Positions 9,177 to 19,085 of a DNA stretch of 64,000 nt are shown one piece after another. Origin of the DNA: Richelia sp. CSU_2_1 (GTDB lineage: Bacteria; Cyanobacteriota; Cyanobacteriia; Cyanobacteriales; Microcoleaceae); the NCBI GenBank assembly GCA_012034575.1, contig JAAUPF010000001.1, forward strand, positions 39,426 through 103,425. The letters run 5' to 3'. Numbering within the stretch: the stretch's first letter is position 1; each line of letters begins with the position of its first letter. Both the position numbers and the translations under genes were made by a program. The notes beneath the pieces are model-generated. The model did not search any database, was not told where the DNA came from, and saw only the letters and a program-made list of their open reading frames with translations.

Positions 9177-10780
9177 CTAACCTTTAAAATCGAACTCCGC
9201 ACACTGCTGCAAAAACCGCAGCGGAATATCCGGCCTCGCCCCCCAGTGCAAATGCAAATAAGCAGCATGGACTCGATAAACTCCCCAACCTTCACCAACT
9301 GCCTCAACTTCTCCCCGTTTCCCGTACCTCCAACTGCGATAAACTGGATCGATCGGCTCTACACTTAAGTGCGATCGGTGAAATTCATGTCCCCACACTT
9401 CATCCCCTGCTGCTAACACCGAACTTTCCCTCTCAACAACTGCTTCTCGGTATCCCAGCGTCAAACGCTTTCCCATCACCGCAGCCGCCGGCAAAACACC
9501 AACCCCCGACCAAGAATTGCCCTCGAAATCTACTATAGAATCGCACAAATACATCAAACCGCCGCACTCCGCATACACCGGCATTCCCGCAACAATAGCT
9601 TTTCTTACCGCCTCTCGAATTACAACATTACCACTCAATTCCTTGGCAAAAACTTCGGGAAAACCGCCACCAAAATACATCCCCTGCACGCTGTTAGGAA
9701 AAACCGCATCATCCAGCGGACTCCAAAATACTAACTCGCCACCTAAATCGCACAGCAAATCCAGATTATCCTGATAGTAAAAATTAAAAGCTCGATCGCG
9801 CGCTACCGCAATTCGCACCCCAATTTTTTCCCCCAAATTGTTGACAAATTTATTTTTTTTAGTTATCATTTCATTAGGGAGACTGTGCCTACCCAAAAGT
9901 TGCTCACACCCCTCACCCTCCCCCTGTTGCTCACGCCCCTCATTTACCCGATCTGCATTTACCCGATCGAAATTTACCGGATCGACATCTACCTGATTTG
10001 TACTAGCAGCAAGCAAAGGCAAAAGTCGTTCCCAGTCAAAACAAGCAGCAGCCAGATCGGCCAACTTATCGATCGCAGCCTCCAGATGCGGCAACTCTTC
10101 AGCAGGAATCAAGCCCAAATGCCGATCGGGAATACTAACAGCATCATCCCTGCGCAACACCCCTAAAATGGGCAAATTCAGCGGTTCCAAAGCATCTTGA
10201 AGCAACTCCAAATGCCGATCGCTAGCCACCCGATTCAGCACCAAACCAGCACAATTAAGACTGCGATTAAAAGAGCGAAAACCGTGAGCGATCGCGGCCA
10301 CAGAACCAGAAAGCCTGCTGCAATCTAGCACTAACAACACTGGTAAATTCAACAAAACAGCAACATGGGCCGTAGAAGTAAAAGCAATAGAATAATCTTC
10401 TTTTTTCCTACATTCTTCCCACCAATTACATCAGTTTCAAAACCAGCGATCGAACTTCCTTCTTCCCTCTTCCTTCTCCCTTCTTCCTTCTCCCAAGAAA
10501 CCCCATCAAATAAACCCATTACCCCTTCAACTAAAGCAAAATTAACATCTTGAACGTGACGGTAAAAACACTTTTGCACGTAAGATTCAGAAGTTAACAA
10601 AGGGTCTAAATTCCGGCAAGGGCGGCCGGTCACAAAAGCATGAAACATCGGATCGATGTAATCAGGACCGACCTTAAAAGATTGAACTTTCAGACCTCGG
10701 CGCATCAAAAAAGCCAAAAGAGCGATCGTAACAGTAGTCTTTCCCGACCCGCTGCGATCGCCCGCAATTACTAAAGCCAT
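9177..10780 (-). CDS. cobB/cbiA: Cobyrinic acid a,c-diamide synthase, apparent frameshift
   Basis: Two overlapping frames (10349-10780 and 9177-10355) form one amidotransferase. The first has the P-loop GDRSGSGKTT and EGVMGLFDG. The second has LLNLPVLLVLDCSRLSGS, PVYAECGGLMYLCD with the catalytic Cys, and VWGHEFHRS. It amidates cobyrinate on the cobalamin or pseudocobalamin route in the cytoplasm. After FDGVS lies a purine-rich insert made from GAAGGAA-type repeats (10451-10497), just before the frameshift near A6 (10401-10406), where one base seems missing. A second insert between the domains carries 15-bp repeats giving pentapeptides such as DRVNA and DRVNE. Both inserts keep frame. Confidence 0.85.
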
Positions 10781-10864
10781 AGTTCACCAATTTTAGATTG
10801 TAGGTTTGAGATTTTAGGTTTGAGATGTTAGGTATTAGGTGTGAGATTTTTTCAACACCTAGCA

Positions 10865-10970
10865 CCTAGCACCTAACACCTTCTTCCCTCTTCTCTCTCC
10901 CCTCTTCCCTCTTCCTTCTTCCTTCTTCCCTCTTCCTTCTTCCTTCTTCCTTCTTCCCTCTTCCCTCTTC
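10865..10970. repeat. Low-complexity CTTCCTT/CCCTCTT tandem tract
   Basis: About 100 bp of pyrimidine-rich, roughly 7-bp repeats (TTCTTCC, CTCTTCC) directly follow the opcA stop. CACCTAG/CACCTAA repeats sit on the other side. The same motif type appears inside the neighbouring cobyrinate synthase gene at 10451-10497. Confidence 0.75.
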
Positions 10971-12335
10971 TTAACGCTTAGCCAACTTCAGCATTTGAGC
11001 CGTCACAGCCAAACTTTCCTCATAAAGCACATCCCGACCCCAACTCTGCAAATGCTGGCCCAGCAACTGTTCCGTCACCTGATCCGACAAAGAAGTCACC
11101 TGATTGAAGCGATCGGTTTGAGCACCGCCCTTGGTTTCCATCCGCATACAGCCCCCCGTTTCCGAACACAAAACCGTACCGCAAGCAGCCTTCTCATTAG
11201 TAGAATTCAAACGCAGAGCAATCAAATCCCCCGGAACATCCCCCGCATCAGCAGTCGGAATCGCAGCCAACTCGGCCTCAACAACCCGTTCGTCCGCACC
11301 CGCGAACTTAATCCGCTTGATTTGGTAATCGCCCTCCTCCTGCACGTATGCAACCGGACGCCACTGAAGGCGGCTCGCCAGCCAGCCCAAATACATCAGC
11401 GCCTGAGTAGAATTGCCCTGTTCGTAATCGATCGTCACCCGATCGATTTCCCGAATAGCAGCGCGGCGTTCCGGCGGATCGAAAGCCTCAGCAGCCAACT
11501 CCTGCCAAGCAGCCAGCCGACGCCAATTGAGATCCGCGATCGGAATTCCATCTTCGATCAGACTTTGCAGCAACGACAATTCCGCCTCAGGTTTAGCAAA
11601 ACAACTAGAATCGACAATCACCGAACTGCTAGTTGCAGCCAGCCGTTGAAACAAACCCCGATCGGCATCCGGAGTCGCTTTCCACCACAACAGCGTTGGC
11701 AAATCCGAGATCGTCAGCGCCGTCACGATCGGGCTCACCCGTTCCAGGGCCGCCTCGGTACCCCGCAGGGTAATGTACTCGCAGCAAATCAGATTGCCAC
11801 TGCCGCGCTTGTGAACCGGACAGTAAGCAGCAACTTGAGCCTGCACGCCCGTATCTTCCCCCGCCGTCGGACACAAAGCAATAATCCGGCAGGGATTGGC
11901 AGCCACGATCGCGTCAGCCACCCCCGAACCGCCAACACCCAAACCGCTCGATCCCAATTGCTCGCCCTGAGAATTTTTGCGAGCCACCTCTTCCCGCAAA
12001 ATATCCAGCAATTCAGCATTGGCTTTACCAGTTCTCGGCAACCCGTAAGCTTTTTGAGCTGCCCGAATGCTCGATGCCGTCATCGGGCCGGTAATACCGT
12101 CGATCGGTCCGTCATAAAATCCCGCATCCGCCAATAAACGCTGAGTTTCTTCCGGTTCGTACACCACAAAAGTAAAAGTTGCCGCCCTAGTCGCGATCGG
12201 AACATCGCCTTTGGAACCGGCCTCTCTGTAACTTTCCCAAATTTGACTCAGTTCAGATTCTATCTGGTCGAACGATACATCTTTGGGATTTTGCAGCGAA
12301 ACCAGAGGCGGAGCCTTCATCGGTGTCATAGTCAT
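10971..12335 (-). CDS. opcA: Glucose-6-phosphate dehydrogenase assembly protein OpcA
   Basis: This 454-residue protein has a peptidoglycan-binding-like segment at about 55-115 (DAGFYDGPIDGITGPMTASS), then the OpcA core (IALCPTAGED, LWWKATPDADRG, VDSSCF). OpcA is an allosteric activator of G6PDH; in cyanobacteria it links the oxidative pentose phosphate pathway to redox state. It is the last gene of a zwf-opcA pair, separated by tandem heptamer repeats. The ATG at 12333-12335 has an AAGGAG Shine-Dalgarno. A 380-aa frame on the other strand is a shadow. Confidence 0.92.
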   Translation of the reverse strand: MTMTPMKAPPLVSLQNPKDVSFDQIESELSQIWESYREAGSKGDVPIATRAATFTFVVYEPEETQRLLADAGFYDGPIDGITGPMTASSIRAAQKAYGLPRTGKANAELLDILREEVARKNSQGEQLGSSGLGVGGSGVADAIVAANPCRIIALCPTAGEDTGVQAQVAAYCPVHKRGSGNLICCEYITLRGTEAALERVSPIVTALTISDLPTLLWWKATPDADRGLFQRLAATSSSVIVDSSCFAKPEAELSLLQSLIEDGIPIADLNWRRLAAWQELAAEAFDPPERRAAIREIDRVTIDYEQGNSTQALMYLGWLASRLQWRPVAYVQEEGDYQIKRIKFAGADERVVEAELAAIPTADAGDVPGDLIALRLNSTNEKAACGTVLCSETGGCMRMETKGGAQTDRFNQVTSLSDQVTEQLLGQHLQSWGRDVLYEESLAVTAQMLKLAKR

Positions 12336-12375
12336 TGGTTTTTTCTCCTTTTGTAATTGAGAGTTGATAGTCGAT

Positions 12376-12437
12376 CGATGGGAATTGGGAATTGGGAATT
12401 GGGAATTGGGAATTGGGAATTGGGAATTGGGAATTGG
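12376..12437. repeat. Heptamer GGGAATT tandem repeat
   Basis: About eight consecutive copies of GGGAATT, with a GGTAATT variant at the end, lie just upstream of opcA. This is a cyanobacterial STRR-type heptamer and could vary in copy number. Confidence 0.8.
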
Positions 12438-12471
12438 TAATTGTCAAATACTTAAACAGTAACTAATCACC

Positions 12472-12556
12472 TTCCTTCTGCCTTCTGCCTTCTGCCTTCT
12501 GCCTTCTGCCTTCTGCCTTCTGCCTTCTGCCTTCTGCCTTCTTCCTTCTTCCTTCC
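12472..12556. repeat. Heptamer TTCTGCC tandem repeat
   Basis: About ten copies of TTCTGCC grade into TTCTTCC and end at the zwf stop codon. The tract occupies the 3' untranslated region of zwf. Confidence 0.8.
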
Positions 12557-14085
12557 CTACAGTCTCCGCCACTTGCGCCCGTCTCTGTTAATCAGCAGTT
12601 CGGCTTCTGCAGGTTCCCAGGTACCGGCTTCATATTTCGGAACTAATTCCTGTTCCATGGGAGCTTCCCAAGCCAGCAGCGCCGGCGTCACCACCCGCCA
12701 AGCTTCCTCTACTTCATCAGAACGGGTGAACAAAGTTTGGTCGCCCAACATACAGTCAATTAACAGGCGATCGTAAGCATCCGAAGATGTCACCCCAAAC
12801 GAAGAACCGTAACTGAAATCCATATCCACCGTCCGCGTCCGCAAATCCGGTCCCGGCATTTTCGCCTCAAACCTTAGGGAAATTCCTTCATTCGGATGCA
12901 CGCGCATCGTCAAAACGTTCGGGGCAGTTTGTTGGGCGGCGGACTGAAAAATCAGCAGCGGCACTTCGCGGAATTGAATCGCAATTTCGCTCACTTTTTT
13001 CGGCAACCGCTTCCCAGTGCGCAGGTAAAAAGGCACGCCCTGCCAGCGCCAGTTGTCGATCGCGAACTTCATCGCCACGTAAGTTGGCGTCGTCGAGTTG
13101 GGAGCAACCCCCGGTTCTTGGTGATAACCGGGCACGGGTTTGCCTTTCATCCACCCTGCGGAATACTGACCCCGGATCGCGGAATTTTCCAAGTTTTGCA
13201 AGTCAGCCAAGCGAGTTGCTTGCAGCACCTTCATTTTTTCCGTGCGGATGCTATCGGCATCCAGGGAGTTGGGCGGTTCCATCGCCGTCAGACAGAAAAT
13301 CTGCATCAAGTGGTTTTGCAGCATATCCCGCAGCGCCCCTGACGATTCGTAATAACCGGCCCTGTCTTCCACGCCCACAGTTTCTGCCACCGTAATTTGT
13401 ACGTGATCGACAAATTGGCGGTTCCACAACGGCTCAAAAATCGCGTTGGCAAACCGGAACACCATCAAGTTTTGAACGGTTTCTTTACCTAAATAGTGGT
13501 CGATCCGGTAAACTTGCTGTTCTTGACAAACCTGCTGCACGACGCGGTTGAGAGCTTTGGCCGAACTCAAGTCGCGACCGAAAGGTTTCTCAATTACCAA
13601 GCGGTGTTTTACCGGATCGGCGAGCAGTTGGGCCGCCCCGAGTTGCCGAATTGCTTCTGGAAAAAGTTCGGAGAAACCGAGAGATAAAATATGTGGTTGC
13701 CGCGGGTTCTCCTTTCTTGGTCAAGTTCGGCTAAGAAAGCTTTGAGTTTTTGATAGCTTTCTGGGTTGTCAATATCGCCCGGACAATAGAACAAACCCCG
13801 AGCGAAATCTTCCCACAATTCTTCATTTTGAATACCGCCACCGAATTTCTCGACGCCTTCTCGCATTTGTTCTCGGAAGTAATCGTGACTCCAAGGGCGG
13901 CGCGCTACTCCGACTACAGTAACTTCCGGCGGCAAGCGCCGATCGAGCCTCATTTGATAAATTGCAGGTACGAGTTTCCGCTGCGTCAAGTCGCCGGAAG
14001 CTCCAAAAATTACCAGAATTTGCGGTTCCGGCATTCTTTCTTTACGCAAACCTACCCGTAAGGGATTTTCCAGTAGTGCTACCAT
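12557..14085 (-). CDS. zwf: Glucose-6-phosphate 1-dehydrogenase Zwf, apparent frameshift
   Basis: Frames 13609-14085 and 12557-13600 join into a roughly 509-residue G6PDH. The N-terminal frame has the NADP-binding [14 protein letters not shown]. The second has EKPFGRDL, the active-site RIDHYLGKE and [10 protein letters not shown]. It oxidises glucose-6-phosphate to 6-phosphogluconolactone with NADP. The break is at A5 (13661-13665 on the plus strand). One more T on the coding strand gives [16 protein letters not shown] and continuous reading. The start overlaps the upstream coiled-coil ORF stop (TAATG). It is followed by opcA. Confidence 0.9.
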
Positions 14086-14405
14086 TATTTACTTCCTTGT
14101 TCTAGAGCTGTGAGCCGTGCTAACACGGCATGATAATTTGCAGTCATTTCGGCAAGTTGTTGGGTCAGTGAGTTAATCTGCTGTTCGTACTCAGCTTTGA
14201 CTTCTGCCCTGATTTCCTCTTTAAGTTCCGCTCTCACTTCCTCGCGAATTTTGATCCTCTCAGCAGCCAGTCGAACTTCCCAATCTCGATCGCGCTGCAA
14301 CAGTTCAGCTTTCAACTGCCTGTTTTCGGCTCGAAGTTGCTCCAATTCCAACGCCACAGCAGCAGCAGCACGCCGATCCCTCTCTGCTTCGTAAAACTTA
14401 TCCAA
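14085..14405 (-). CDS. Coiled-coil protein, probably 5'-truncated
   Basis: The 106-residue product is almost all charged coiled coil ([21 protein letters not shown], then [18 protein letters not shown]). It starts with TTG right after an in-frame TAG and is next to the right end of a tnpB element. The N-terminus looks like the tail of a longer protein ([14 protein letters not shown]), similar in style to coiled tails of cyanobacterial nuclease-like families. The stop overlaps the zwf ATG. I infer a gene remnant left by the insertion; no function can be given. Confidence 0.5.
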   Translation of the reverse strand: MDKFYEAERDRRAAAAVALELEQLRAENRQLKAELLQRDRDWEVRLAAERIKIREEVRAELKEEIRAEVKAEYEQQINSLTQQLAEMTANYHAVLARLTALEQGSK

Positions 14406-14409
14406 ACTT

Positions 14410-15690
14410 TGCCAAAGCTATGTTTAACCAAAATTCAGAGTTCACTTCCTGCGCTGTTGAGTGGTCGGCCATCCCAAGGTAAGCAGGCTATCCCCCTCAA
14501 GCCGAGGGTTCCCAATTTAAAATATTTAAACTGGCATTCAAATCTCGATCTCTTGACATCCCACAAGCAGGACAGTCGTAAATCCGAATGCTTAGTGGCA
14601 TATCTTGTTTGTGCCCGCAATTGCTGCAAATCTTAGAACTGGGAAACCAACGAGCTACCAGCACCAAAGAAGCCCCATACATTTGGCATTTGTACTCGAG
14701 CTGCCGACTGAATTCGTAAAAACCCAGATCGGCTATTGTACCAGCTAATTTGTGATTCGCCAGCATTCCTTTGACATTCAAGTCTTCTATTTTGATTGAC
14801 TTGAAAGTTGTCGCTAAATAAGTTGTTAGCTTGTGAAGGAAGTCTAAACGAATCCGAGCTATTCGTGCGTGGAGTTTGCCAATTTTGTTGTAAGTTTTGC
14901 GTTGGTTTTTAGAACCTTTGATTTGCTTTGATGCCTTGCGCTGCAACCTAGCTAGCTTGGTTTTCGCTTGCTTTAGGGGTTTTGGCGCATCAAAGACTTG
15001 CCCGTTTGACATGGTGACAAAAGACTTAATACCTACGTCTATTCCCACAGAGTTCTGCGGCTGTTGAACTGGCAAGCGCTGAGCATCAACACAGAAGGAC
15101 ACAAACCAGCGATTTCCTTCTTTTGAAATGGTAAAAGTTTGAGACGCAAACCCGCACCGCAGCGGTTCTTGAAGCCGAAAAGTTCCCAGGGTGGGAATCT
15201 TGATGGTGTTTCCAGCCTTGACCAAAACTTTGCCATTAGAAGAATCAACCCTGAACGATTGCCCGTCCCGGCGGCTGGCAAATTTCGGATAGCCTGCTTT
15301 CCCAGAGCGATACCGACCGAACGCTTCGTTCAGATCGATTAAAGCATTTTGGTAAACTCGAGAAGATAACTGGTTCATCCAAGCAAATTCAGGTTGTTTC
15401 TTGACATGGTTAGTCAGGACTTTTTTGATGAAGCTGATGACTTTGGCATCGGAAAAATTGCTTTCACCGTACATTTGGACTCGCAGACTCAATCCCATAT
15501 TAAATACGACACGCCTGAATCCTGCGTGTTTTGCCATCAAGGTCGCTTCTTTGTTATTTAATTTGAGCGCTCGCTTGACGGCAAACATGGAACCTCCTTT
15601 CGGTAGTAAGAGGATTTAAGGTTCAACAATTGGGAGGCAAAATGATTATCTATTCCGACTCCCAAACGCTTCTGCCTTTGAGGATACAGA
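14410..15690 (-). mobile_element. Lone tnpB element (IS200/IS605 superfamily, IS1341-like)
   Basis: The element carries one intact tnpB and no tnpA. Hairpins follow the gene; one stem (CCCTC with GAGGG) spans the tnpB stop at 14497-14499. The region 14410-14510 is where a right-end/omega RNA would be expected. Ends are approximate because no target duplication is expected for this family and no second copy is visible. It lies between tal and the truncated coiled-coil ORF, interrupting a tal-zwf-opcA order. Confidence 0.65.
14497..15588 (-). CDS. tnpB: RNA-guided endonuclease TnpB
   Basis: The protein has 363 residues. The RuvC-like catalytic parts are all present: GIDVGIKSFVTMSNG (first Asp), SIKIEDLNVKGML (Glu) and DRDLNASLNIL (last Asp). 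A zinc finger CSNCGHKQ...CPACG lies before the last motif. Known TnpB proteins are omega-RNA-guided nucleases that help keep the transposon. A strong AAAGGAGG Shine-Dalgarno precedes the ATG at 15586-15588. The stop lies in a hairpin that may be part of the guide RNA scaffold. The gene looks intact and potentially active. Confidence 0.93.
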   Translation of the reverse strand: MFAVKRALKLNNKEATLMAKHAGFRRVVFNMGLSLRVQMYGESNFSDAKVISFIKKVLTNHVKKQPEFAWMNQLSSRVYQNALIDLNEAFGRYRSGKAGYPKFASRRDGQSFRVDSSNGKVLVKAGNTIKIPTLGTFRLQEPLRCGFASQTFTISKEGNRWFVSFCVDAQRLPVQQPQNSVGIDVGIKSFVTMSNGQVFDAPKPLKQAKTKLARLQRKASKQIKGSKNQRKTYNKIGKLHARIARIRLDFLHKLTTYLATTFKSIKIEDLNVKGMLANHKLAGTIADLGFYEFSRQLEYKCQMYGASLVLVARWFPSSKICSNCGHKQDMPLSIRIYDCPACGMSRDRDLNASLNILNWEPSA

Positions 15691-15697
15691 ATTTTCT

Positions 15698-16852
15698 CTA
15701 GGCGACAGGTGCAAGCCGCTTCACCTTCTCTTCCAAGGAATCCATCAGGGATTGGAACGGGCTGACGAATTTCTCGATGCCGTCGAGGAGCAAGTCTTCC
15801 ATCACTTTGTCCAAGTTGATGTCGATGTCGGGATCTTTGAGACTTTCGATGAGATTGTAAGCTTCTTCGACATTGCTCTCGATCCGGGGCGCGACATCGC
15901 AGTGATCGAAACAAGCTTCAACTGTATTCGGGGGCAAAGTATTCACGGTATCAGGACCGATCAATTCATCGACGTACATGACATCGCTGTAGTTGGGGTT
16001 TTTGGTGCTGGTGGAAGCCCACAGCAGCCGCTGTACTTTCGCTCCTTTGGCCACCAAGGCTTGCCAGCGATCGCCCGCAACGATCTCTTTATATTTCTGG
16101 TAAGCTATCTTGGCATTCGCGATCGCCACTTTGCCCTTCACAGTTTCGAGTTTTGCCTTGGTGGAAATATCGGTGACATTTTTGAGTTTGGCGTCAAGTT
16201 GGCCGTCAATATTGCTATCGATCCGGCTCAAGAAGAAACTGGCGACGGAAGCAATGTTGCTGACATCCAAACCTTTAGCCGCCCGCGCTTCCAAGCCGCG
16301 AATGTAAGCCCAGAAGGTTTCGACGTAGCTGTCAACGGAGAACAACAAAGTCACGTTAACGTTAATCCCTTCGCTGATGACTCGCTCGACAGCCGGCAAA
16401 CCTTGAGCGGTTCCGGGAATCTTAATCATCACATTTGGTTTGCCGATCGCCTGATAATAACGTATGGCTTCACTAATCGTGCTTTCAGTATCGTTGGCGA
16501 TCGTCGGTGGTACTTCGATACTGATGTAACCGTCCAAACCCTTAGACTCTTCGTAGACTGGAGCGAAGATATCGCAAGCGTTGCGGATATCCTCAAATAC
16601 CAGAGATTCGTAAATTTCGAGGACAGATTTGCCGGCGCGAATGCCAGCTTCGATATCAGCATCGTAAATGACATTGCCCGCGATCGCTTTCTCGAAAATT
16701 GCCGGATTAGATGTAATCCCGCGCAATCCCCGAGTTTCAATCATCTGTTTGAGTTCGCCAGACTCGATCAGATTGCGAGTCAAATTGTCCATCCAGATAC
16801 TCTGGCCGATTTCTTCGATTTCTAACAAATGATTCTTGGTCGCTTCCGTCAT
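15698..16852 (-). CDS. tal: Transaldolase
   Basis: This 384-residue transaldolase has GLRGITSNPAIFEKAI, the Schiff-base region KPNVMIKIPGT (Lys), NVTLLFS, LWASTSTKNP and ELIGPDTVNTLPP. It moves a dihydroxyacetone unit between sedoheptulose-7-phosphate and glyceraldehyde-3-phosphate. The start is set at ATG 16850-16852, with GGAG before it; a longer frame upstream only translates tandem repeats. Cyanobacteria often have tal with zwf and opcA; here a tnpB element separates them. A 357-aa frame on the opposite strand is a shadow. Confidence 0.93.
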   Translation of the reverse strand: MTEATKNHLLEIEEIGQSIWMDNLTRNLIESGELKQMIETRGLRGITSNPAIFEKAIAGNVIYDADIEAGIRAGKSVLEIYESLVFEDIRNACDIFAPVYEESKGLDGYISIEVPPTIANDTESTISEAIRYYQAIGKPNVMIKIPGTAQGLPAVERVISEGINVNVTLLFSVDSYVETFWAYIRGLEARAAKGLDVSNIASVASFFLSRIDSNIDGQLDAKLKNVTDISTKAKLETVKGKVAIANAKIAYQKYKEIVAGDRWQALVAKGAKVQRLLWASTSTKNPNYSDVMYVDELIGPDTVNTLPPNTVEACFDHCDVAPRIESNVEEAYNLIESLKDPDIDINLDKVMEDLLLDGIEKFVSPFQSLMDSLEEKVKRLAPVA

Positions 16853-16867
16853 TGATTTAGCTCCTGC

Positions 16868-16967
16868 AATTGGTAATTGGTAATTGGTAATTGGTAATTG
16901 GGAATTGGGAATTGGGAATTGGTAATTGTCAACTGTCAACTGTCAACTGTCAACTATCAACTATCAA
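16868..16967. repeat. Composite heptamer repeats (GGTAATT, GGGAATT, CAACTGT, CAACTAT)
   Basis: Four heptamer families run head to tail in 100 bp between phoH and tal. Each family has two to four copies. The tract ends at the phoH stop. Confidence 0.8.
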
Positions 16968-17920
16968 CTATTTCTCATACTGTTCGTAAGCAGCAACAAT
17001 CCGCTGTACTAGCGGGTGGCGGACGACATCCGACTGAGAAAATTCACAGAAAGCAATACCCTCAACGTGGCGCAGAATTTTTTGGGCAACTGCCAATCCC
17101 GACTGTTGGTTGGGCGGCAAATCTGTTTGAGTGATATCGCCCGTCACTACCATTTCGATCGAAAGCCCAGACGAGTCAACACCATTTTCATTTGAGCGGG
17201 CGTCGTATTTTGAGCTTCGTCCAAAATGACAAAAGCATTGCTGAGAGTGCGCCCCCGCATATAAGCTAAAGGAGCTACTTCTATGATGCCCCTTTCCATT
17301 AAATCGGTCATTTTTTCTTGGTCGATCATTTCTTGCAGGGCGTCGTAAAGCGGGCGCAAATAAGGATTGACTTTTTGCTGCAAATCTCCCGGCAAAAATC
17401 CCAATTTTTCCCCAGCTTCTACAGCAGGACGAGTTAAAATCAGCCGTTCGTATTGCTTGCTCAACAGCGCTTGTACGGCGATAATAGCTGCTAGAAAAGT
17501 CTTGCCCGTACCGGCGGGGCCGATGCAAAAAGTCAAGTCGCGAGTGCGTACAGCTTGGACGTACTGCCGCTGTTTGAAGGTTTTAGCCCTGATTTCTTCG
17601 CCGCGGCGGGTTTTGGCGAGTACGTCGCGCTGCAAGTCTTGCAAATCGTCTTGACGGTTGGTATCCAATGCGTAGCGCGCTGTCTGGATTTCAACTCCGG
17701 TAATAGCTTTGCCAGACTTCCAAAAATCCGAGAGCGATCGCACTAATTTCTGACACAATTCTACTTGATTTTTCGTGCCGGAAATCAGCAGTTCTTGACC
17801 GCGCAATACCAGATTAGCACCGGTTTGTCGGGAGATGATTTTCAGGTTTTCTTCTTGATGGCCGGCTAGCGACATTGCGCTTTCCGCATTCGGCAACTCG
17901 ATCGTCAGTGTTTCAGTCAT
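16968..17920 (-). CDS. phoH: PhoH family ATPase, apparent frameshift
   Basis: Frames 17147-17920 and 16968-17528 form a roughly 318-residue PhoH-like ATPase. It has an N-terminal RNA-binding-like region, Walker A GPAGTGKT, Walker B FVILDEAQN, then MVVTGDITQTDLPP and a short C-terminus. Reading is lost near 17153-17163, inside TTTCGATCG. Adding one base restores LTRLGF-RS-MVVTGD. It is probably involved in RNA metabolism. It lies downstream of the KH-protein gene, as in the usual rpsP-KH-phoH order. Confidence 0.88.
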
Positions 17921-17935
17921 GCCAACATAGGATTT

Positions 17936-18130
17936 TAGATTTTAGATTTTAGAAACAGCAGGATTTTGAAAACAAAAAAACGCCCGGTACAAGATTTTAG
18001 CTCGTATCTAAGGCGTCTTTCAACTTTAACTCATTCATGAGTTTGGTGCTGGAAGCACAAATCAAATCTCCGTTCAATCTAGTTAGGAAACTTTAGATTT
18101 TAGATTTTAGATTTTAGATTTTAGATTGAC
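17936..18130. repeat. AGATTTT heptamer tracts in phoH-KH spacer
   Basis: TTTTAGA/AGATTTT copies occur at about 17936-17955 and 18090-18127, and again near 18231. The rest of the 342-bp spacer (17921-18262) shows no gene; CGCCC...GGCG near 17982 is not a convincing hairpin. Confidence 0.65.
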
Positions 18131-18262
18131 TTCATCCAGTTAAGATTTTGAGATTTGAGATTTTTGGTAAATTCAAAAATCAACAATCGCCCATCAAACG
18201 GATTTATAGTAAAAAGTTTACAGCAGCCAATCTAAAATCTAAAATTATTTTCACCAAAGCAG

Positions 18263-18769
18263 TTAATAGCCGGGACTATTTCTGCTAGTTCTAAACGTAG
18301 GTGTGTTAGTACGGCGGGGTTGTTCTCTCGGGGGTCTGCCGCCCAATTGACTCGGCGATCGAGGTCTGAAGTCGCCCCGATCGCCCCGATCGCCCCGGTC
18401 TCGCCGATCGCCCCGATCGCCCCGATCGCCCCTGGACGATCCGGAGCGCGAATCGCCGGATTCGCCATCGTATATATCCAAGTAGACCGACTGACCGGCC
18501 ACCTGAGCCACCGCTTCGAGGGTAGTTCTAATGGCCTGAATGTTGCGTCCGCCTCTACCGTACACCCGTCCCTTATCGGGATCGTCAAAAGCGAGGCGCA
18601 CCCAGACCCGCGACTGGCGCGGGTGAACTTCGCAATCAACCCGCAAGGATTCTGGGTGCTCTAAAAAAGGTCCAATTAAAAACTGTACCAGTCCAGCATA
18701 GTCGGGACTAGCTGGCTGCTGAGTTGCTGGATTCAATGTTGGCTCCGGCTCCGAGTTGTTCAAATACAT
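18263..18769 (-). CDS. KH-domain RNA-binding protein with RGD-repeat tail
   Basis: The product is up to 168 residues. It has a single KH-like domain at about 25-100 ([38 protein letters not shown]) with the GxxG loop. The tail has GDRGDRGDR repeats encoded by 9-bp GATCGCCCC units (plus strand 18371-18432). The ATG lies inside rpsP; a TTG at 18736 would leave less overlap and fits the family N-terminus better. KhpA-like proteins bind small RNAs and mRNAs. Position after rpsP and before phoH is conserved in cyanobacteria. Confidence 0.85.
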   Translation of the reverse strand: MYLNNSEPEPTLNPATQQPASPDYAGLVQFLIGPFLEHPESLRVDCEVHPRQSRVWVRLAFDDPDKGRVYGRGGRNIQAIRTTLEAVAQVAGQSVYLDIYDGESGDSRSGSSRGDRGDRGDRRDRGDRGDRGDFRPRSPSQLGGRPPREQPRRTNTPTFRTSRNSPGY

Positions 18770-18992
18770 TCGCTTTTCTCAGGATGTCACGCACGGTGTC
18801 AGTAGGCTGAGCGCCTTGTTGCAGGCGCTTGACAATCGCTGGAACATCCAGCCTGGTTTCGTTGCTTCTGGGGTTGTAAAAGCCGAGTTCTTCTAAGGGG
18901 CGGCCGTCGCGGCGGCTGGAACTTTTCATCGCTACAATCCGGTAGCTAGTCTCGCGTTTCTTTCCGTATCGCTTTAATCGCAGTTTGATCAT
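18708..18992 (-). CDS. rpsP: 30S ribosomal protein S16
   Basis: The protein has 94 residues starting [20 protein letters not shown], followed by [16 protein letters not shown] and [12 protein letters not shown]. This is typical S16 with a short extra tail (SNSAAS). The start is set at the conserved [10 protein letters not shown] (18990-18992) rather than 20 codons upstream. The end overlaps the KH gene. Confidence 0.95.
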   Translation of the reverse strand: MIKLRLKRYGKKRETSYRIVAMKSSSRRDGRPLEELGFYNPRSNETRLDVPAIVKRLQQGAQPTDTVRDILRKANVFEQLGAGANIESSNSAAS

Positions 18993-19085
18993 TTTCTTGC
19001 AGAATAGTCTTGTTCCTAATTTTACGCTATTTTGTTCTCGCTTCTTTCCCAAACCTCAACTCTACCAGAATTTTTTCATTTTGCA

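Noticed and set aside
10781..10970. Cobalamin riboswitch near cobyrinate synthase
   Set aside because: Only tandem low-complexity repeats are seen; no B12-box-like sequence.
10995..12137. 380-codon plus-strand ORF across opcA
   Set aside because: Antisense shadow of a well-supported OpcA gene; Arg/Ser/Gln-rich with no domain.
12376..12556. CRISPR-like array
   Set aside because: The repeat period is 7 bp with no spacers and there are no cas genes; these are heptamer tandem repeats.
15752..16825. 357-codon plus-strand ORF across tal
   Set aside because: Antisense shadow of transaldolase; no family character or ribosome site.
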